Source of the DNA: Verrucomicrobiota bacterium
Lineage (GTDB): Bacteria > Verrucomicrobiota > Verrucomicrobiia > Limisphaerales > UBA11358
Assembly: GCA_021323835.1 (NCBI GenBank)
Contig: JAJPKI010000188.1
Span: forward strand, 1-9,537
DNA: 9,537 nucleotides
Reading direction: 5' to 3'
The notes under the pieces are model-generated. The model saw nothing but the letters and a program-made list of their open reading frames with translations. It made no database searches and was not told the origin of the DNA. Shown in pieces: positions 6,589-9,537 of this stretch. A program made the translations under genes and the position numbers. Position 1 is the stretch's first letter. Every line of letters begins with the position of its first letter.

Positions 6589-7720
6589 GATATGGCGGTT
6601 CTTTTTCTCGAGGAAAAAGTTGGTCGAATTGTCGTTCCATTTTTTCTTTTTCTTCACAGCATTCCACCCATTCCGCGAGCCATTTGTGAATGCGGTAGAA
6701 ATTGTTCGTGGCTTCTTTAGCCAATCCATAAGTGTATCGGGTGTAGGACATATAACTTCCGTTTTTGTAAAACGCGCATTCCTTGCCCAAAATATGGCAG
6801 GTGGTGACAATCCGCCAAACGACGGCTGAAGATTGAATGGAGAGAATGCTCGATTCAAGAATGTCCCTGAAACTATTATGACGCCGGACCTGACTGATGA
6901 AAAAAAGAGTGAACAAAAGATTGAAGCCGCCAAACTCTGTCAGATAAAGAATTTTCAAAAAGGAGCGTCCAAAATCGGGAAGAACCAGATAAACGGAATA
7001 TACATAAAAAGCCCACACCAAAATAACGGAGAATCCGCCAATTGCATGAAGAATCATGTGGATGTTTCGCAAATAATTGCCGGGATGATAGTTTGATTCG
7101 CTGCCAATCAATTTTTTGGTGTCATACCATGTGTAGATTTTAGCGGATTCTTTATAGTTTTTGGGATTATGCTCTTCCACCAACCGAAAGGGCTTGAACC
7201 ATTGCGTGTTAATCCAATGAAAATCGCGCCACCACGGCCACGAAAACCACTTCACTGGACGGATATTATTGTCGGTGTAGATGTAATTAAAAAGAGTGGA
7301 CTGCACCACGCGCGCTGTGCACATGGCTTCTTCCCAACCGACATCCAGCATTCTGGCGGCCCATTCTCCTGAGGGTTCACTGCGGAAATAATCTTTTATC
7401 CGATACAGATGGAGCTCATAACCTAAATTGCGATTGACGGTATGATACTTGTGATTGGCCATCCGCGAGACGAAGAAGGCCATGAACGCGACCAAAGAAC
7501 AACAAATCATGCCGCAGGTTGTAAAATCAAGTCCACGCGAGTCGGAACCAAACTTAAAAGCAAAAGCCCATAATGCTCCCGTGATGGCCAATGTTTGAAA
7601 TGTATATCGTGTGATGCATTCCTTTTGCGTGGTGGCTTCTGCCCGAATATCGCGGATGATGTTTTCAACGTCCCGGTTCCTGAAAAATTCTTTTTGTTTG
7701 GGATTTCTTTTTGATGCCAT
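6560..7720 (-). CDS. Hypothetical four-helix membrane protein
   Basis: I do not recognise this 386-residue protein. It has a basic N-terminus (MASKRNPKQKEFFRNRD), two hydrophobic helices (about 41-58 and 66-87), a long hydrophilic middle (88-220) rich in Trp, Tyr and His, two more helices (about 222-247 and 256-277), and a hydrophilic C-terminal part (278-386) ending in a charged segment and PYLDYLPGFEP. By charge, both termini and the middle are probably cytoplasmic. The first helix pair with its preceding charged helix loosely resembles two-helix membrane modules of unknown function seen in many bacterial accessory genes, but no catalytic motif is visible. The DNA is visibly poorer in GC than gyrBA. 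The start at 7720 is the first ATG with coding character; no Shine-Dalgarno sequence. The gene stands alone between the lectin and the miaB-pdxH cluster. Confidence 0.75.
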   Translation of the reverse strand: MASKRNPKQKEFFRNRDVENIIRDIRAEATTQKECITRYTFQTLAITGALWAFAFKFGSDSRGLDFTTCGMICCSLVAFMAFFVSRMANHKYHTVNRNLGYELHLYRIKDYFRSEPSGEWAARMLDVGWEEAMCTARVVQSTLFNYIYTDNNIRPVKWFSWPWWRDFHWINTQWFKPFRLVEEHNPKNYKESAKIYTWYDTKKLIGSESNYHPGNYLRNIHMILHAIGGFSVILVWAFYVYSVYLVLPDFGRSFLKILYLTEFGGFNLLFTLFFISQVRRHNSFRDILESSILSIQSSAVVWRIVTTCHILGKECAFYKNGSYMSYTRYTYGLAKEATNNFYRIHKWLAEWVECCEEKEKMERQFDQLFPREKEPPYLDYLPGFEP

Positions 7721-8162
7721 AAGTTTTTATCGGTTGAATGGAACAGGAAAGTCTGCGCTTCGCTTTTTTCGTCGCCTTTGAGTTTTGGCGGCGAAATTTG
7801 CAAAATCATGAAACGCCCGTTCCTGAGAAGTCATGGCGTGCCAGTGTGCGCGGGAAAATAATTTCCGTCAATTCCTGCTTGCCATGCATGATGGATTTTT
7901 TATTTTTGCCGGAAATTAATTCACCTCGAAGGCTTGCAGGCGTTGGCCGAATTTCGACACCTTACCTTGTTTCTCTCCCCGTTGAAGGCGGTAACCAAAA
8001 CCAAGCGGCTGGCGAAATGGATTTGCCAGCAGGCAGGCGGTTATTTTGTGGAGAATCCGTTGAGCAAGGTTTCGGCTCGCGCGGAGTTTCTGTCGGCAAC
8101 GGCGACGATGCAAATGCCGGGGGCGTTGGTGTCAAGGCGTAGCAATTGATTTACAATTCTGA
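7721..8162. other. 442-base stretch without a confident gene; possible gene remnant at 7921-8145
   Basis: Between the membrane protein start and the pdxH stop no ORF is convincing. Bases 7721-7920 are AT-rich and would carry the membrane protein promoter, though no clear -35/-10 pair was found. Bases about 7921-8145 are richer in GC and look like coding DNA. On the - strand one frame from a TTG at 8145 reads LRLDTNAPGICIVAVADRN and continues to an in-frame TAA at 8041-8043, then stays open to a TGA at 7921-7923. Its codons are of the GAC ACC AAC GCC type. On the + strand, 7934-8149 (TTG start) is open for 71 codons ending SRRSN. The two cannot both be genes. I favour a decayed - strand gene, but the family is not recognised. 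Confidence 0.35.
7859..7918. repeat. Nine-base perfect inverted repeat
   Basis: TAATTTCCG at 7859-7867 is repeated in inverted form as CGGAAATTA at 7910-7918, 42 bases apart. Inside lies a smaller hairpin, CCAT (7882-7885) and ATGG (7891-7894) around GCATG, followed by T-rich sequence at 7896-7907. The pair flanks the AT-rich part next to the possible gene remnant. It could be a structured transcript end, a protein-binding site or an old mobile-element end; no target-site duplication was seen. Confidence 0.4.
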
Positions 8163-8807
8163 TTACGGCGCGAGTCGTTCCAATTTCCATGAATCATTTT
8201 TTTGCCGCGTGTATTGAAAGCGGTCATGCAAGCGACTCGCCCTGCCCTGCCAGAATTCAATCCGCTGCGGCTTCAACACAAATCCACCCCAATTCGGCGG
8301 CAACGGAACTGCGTTCGGAAATTTCTTTTCCATTTCATTCCATTTGGCTTCAAGCGCGGCGCGGTCGGCAACAACATCGCTTTGGTTCGAAGCCCACGCG
8401 GACAATTGGCTGCCGCGCGGGCGCGATTTGAAATAATCCTCCGATTCGTCGCGCGAAATTTTTTCCACAATTCCCGCGCCGCAAATTTGCCGTTCCAATT
8501 CCGGCCAATAAAATGTCAGCGATGCGTTTGGATTTTCCAAAAGCTCGCGGCCTTTGCGGCTGTCATAATTCGTGAAAAAAACAAAGCCGCGCGCGTCCAA
8601 ACCTTTCAGCAAAACGATTCGTGAAGACGGCTTGCCGGATTTGTCCGCCGTCGCAAGTGTCGCCGCATTTACGTCCAATTCTTTTTCAGTGAGAACTTTT
8701 GCGGCCTGCTCCAACCATTTTTGGAATTGCGCGACGGGATTGGCGTCCAAATCCGCGCGCCGCAAACCGGCGAGCGAGTATTCACGTCTGATGTCGGCGA
8801 CGTTCAT
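8163..8807 (-). CDS. pdxH: Pyridoxamine 5'-phosphate oxidase
   Basis: PdxH is a soluble FMN enzyme that oxidises pyridoxamine or pyridoxine 5'-phosphate to pyridoxal 5'-phosphate with O2, giving H2O2; it is the last step of the DXP-dependent pathway and of salvage. At 214 residues it is close to E. coli (218). With an offset of four, the known E. coli contacts are present: R63IVLLK68, R84-K85 in SRKGREL, Q107, Q142-S143 for FMN, and K68, Y125, R129, S133 (YFKSRPRGS) and R192-L-H194 for the substrate. The E. coli Y82 position is F78. The C-terminus WKLERLAP is typical. The N-terminus MNVADIRREYSLAGL matches the family start. The ATG at 8807 directly follows the TAA of the upstream membrane protein gene, which implies translational coupling; there is no separate Shine-Dalgarno sequence. 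Confidence 0.97.
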   Translation of the reverse strand: MNVADIRREYSLAGLRRADLDANPVAQFQKWLEQAAKVLTEKELDVNAATLATADKSGKPSSRIVLLKGLDARGFVFFTNYDSRKGRELLENPNASLTFYWPELERQICGAGIVEKISRDESEDYFKSRPRGSQLSAWASNQSDVVADRAALEAKWNEMEKKFPNAVPLPPNWGGFVLKPQRIEFWQGRASRLHDRFQYTRQKNDSWKLERLAP

Positions 8808-9362
8808 TTACATTGCACGAAATGCTGTTAATCCAAGCAGCAAAATAAAAACTGCAAATGCGAGACGAATGGAACTGCCGATTTTAATGCGCGATTCGGT
8901 GGCGGTTGCCCAATTTAAGAAATCGCGGAGTTTCCACGGCACAACTGTGAATGTAATTCCCGCAATGACTAAAATGTAAGCCCAGATTTGAATCACTAAA
9001 ACCCATGGCGAATCACCCAAATGCGGACGTCCCGTATCCACCATCAATTTTGCCAGCAGGAGAAAAACGACGGCAAGTCCGCGCACTGCGAGAAAATCTT
9101 GCACAAAGACGCATGACAAAATTCCGACGGCGGCAAAAATCCCGAGCATGTAAGGTTTGAACGCCGAGAAATCCGCGATGGGCTCGACATTGACGTTCCA
9201 AACGAACCACGCCGTGCCGAGTAACATGAGAAAAATTCCAACGGGCAGATTGCGCGGAAATTTGCGGACGGACGCGGCAAATCCTTGCGGATTGACTAAT
9301 CCGTAAATTTGCGGCGCGCCAAGGCCAAGCCCGAGCAAAATAGACAACAGTGATAATCTCAT
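8808..9362 (-). CDS. Hypothetical six-helix membrane protein
   Basis: This 184-residue protein is mostly hydrophobic, with likely helices at about 3-22, 40-56, 71-88, 91-108, 120-141 and 165-182. Polar marks include FPRNLPVG before helix 2, VQDFLAVRG between helices 3 and 4, the loop DTGRPHLGDSPW (109-120), and VVPWKLRDFLNWATATESR after helix 5. I do not recognise the family and see no catalytic motif. It probably sits in the inner membrane. The start at 9362 gives an N-terminal helix and lies 44 bases after the miaB stop; no Shine-Dalgarno sequence precedes it. Its stop TAA (8808-8810) abuts the pdxH ATG without a gap, so the two are made from one transcript, probably with miaB. The placement hints at a housekeeping or transport role, but that is inference. 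Confidence 0.8.
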   Translation of the reverse strand: MRLSLLSILLGLGLGAPQIYGLVNPQGFAASVRKFPRNLPVGIFLMLLGTAWFVWNVNVEPIADFSAFKPYMLGIFAAVGILSCVFVQDFLAVRGLAVVFLLLAKLMVDTGRPHLGDSPWVLVIQIWAYILVIAGITFTVVPWKLRDFLNWATATESRIKIGSSIRLAFAVFILLLGLTAFRAM

Positions 9363-9406
9363 TTTGAAAAGCTAACCATGAATTGACACCGATGAACACG
9401 AAAAAT

Positions 9407-9537
9407 TCAATCGAGATTCACAATTGCCGGGTCGCCGTAAAGCGTGAACGAGCCGGTGCGGGTGATTTTTACGTCCATGATTTGCCCGCGGTGACGGCTG
9501 TCGCCGTCGAACAGAACAATTTTATTGCAACGCGTGC
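9407..9537 (-). CDS. miaB: tRNA-2-methylthio-N6-dimethylallyladenosine synthase, C-terminal end (partial)
   Basis: The frame enters at the right edge and ends at a TGA at 9407-9409; 43 residues are visible. They read TRCNKIVLFDGD, SRHRGQIMDVKITRTGSF, TLYGDPAIVNLD, which is the end of a TRAM domain as found in radical-SAM methylthiotransferases. The TR-x-N-K-x-V start and the RAGSFTLYG-like end are characteristic of MiaB, which adds a methylthio group to i6A37 of tRNAs that read UNN codons; the TRAM domain binds the tRNA. The radical-SAM core with its CxxxCxxC motif lies outside the window, so RimO or MtaB relatives are not formally excluded, although the sequence fits MiaB best. It is the first gene seen in the leftward cluster with the membrane protein and pdxH. 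Confidence 0.82.
   Translation of the reverse strand, partial: TRCNKIVLFDGDSRHRGQIMDVKITRTGSFTLYGDPAIVNLD

Noticed and set aside
6505..6829. Two + strand frames rich in Phe opposite the membrane protein end.
   Set aside because: They are shadows of Lys/Glu-rich - strand coding sequence; the F-rich low-complexity products have no features of real proteins.
7721..7809. A - strand frame starting MILQISPPKLKGDEKSE just upstream of the membrane protein.
   Set aside because: The start looks protein-like, but the frame runs into the membrane protein gene out of phase and becomes a shadow there; no Shine-Dalgarno or family supports it. An upstream leader peptide is not excluded.
1..9537. CRISPR arrays, tRNA or rRNA genes, insertion sequences.
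   Set aside because: I looked for regular spaced repeats, tRNA-like cloverleaf segments and transposase motifs on both strands and found none.

Overview
The window looks like chromosomal DNA of a Gram-negative bacterium of the PVC group, most likely Verrucomicrobiota. The clues are the long GyrB with an extended TOPRIM insertion, a GyrA active-site neighbourhood reading GDTSGNYHPHGEAVIYPT, a secreted bacterial C-type lectin, and the lack of Shine-Dalgarno sequences in front of every start. The placement comes from family memory and was not tested by a search.

Layout, left to right. Bases 1-119 hold the C-terminal end of a GYF_2-like domain protein (+). Bases 120-325 are a leader region with a plausible sigma70-type promoter for the gyrase operon. 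gyrB (326-2851) and gyrA (2870-5488) follow on +, 18 bases apart, and encode the two subunits of DNA gyrase. Everything after gyrA is on the - strand. A secreted C-type lectin-like protein (5547-6320) converges on gyrA. Upstream of it is an orphan four-helix membrane protein (6560-7720) whose 3' end overlaps a coding-like second frame (6349-6588). Bases 7721-8162 hold no confident gene, only an inverted repeat and a stretch that looks like decayed coding sequence. The right end is a tight cluster read leftwards: the end of miaB (tRNA methylthiotransferase, entering at 9537), an unknown six-helix membrane protein (8808-9362), and pdxH (8163-8807), whose start codon abuts the stop of the membrane protein gene.

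The conserved parts (gyrBA and miaB-membrane protein-pdxH) are housekeeping: DNA supercoiling, tRNA modification and PLP synthesis. The middle part (about 5500-8160) is accessory: a lectin, an unrecognised membrane protein of visibly lower GC, an out-of-frame tail, phased direct repeats and a probable gene remnant.

I found no convincing new multi-gene system. The points most worth checking are the natural Ala/Pro pair at the two main quinolone-resistance positions of GyrA, the open frame past the membrane protein's stop, and the 11-base-phased repeats upstream of the lectin gene.
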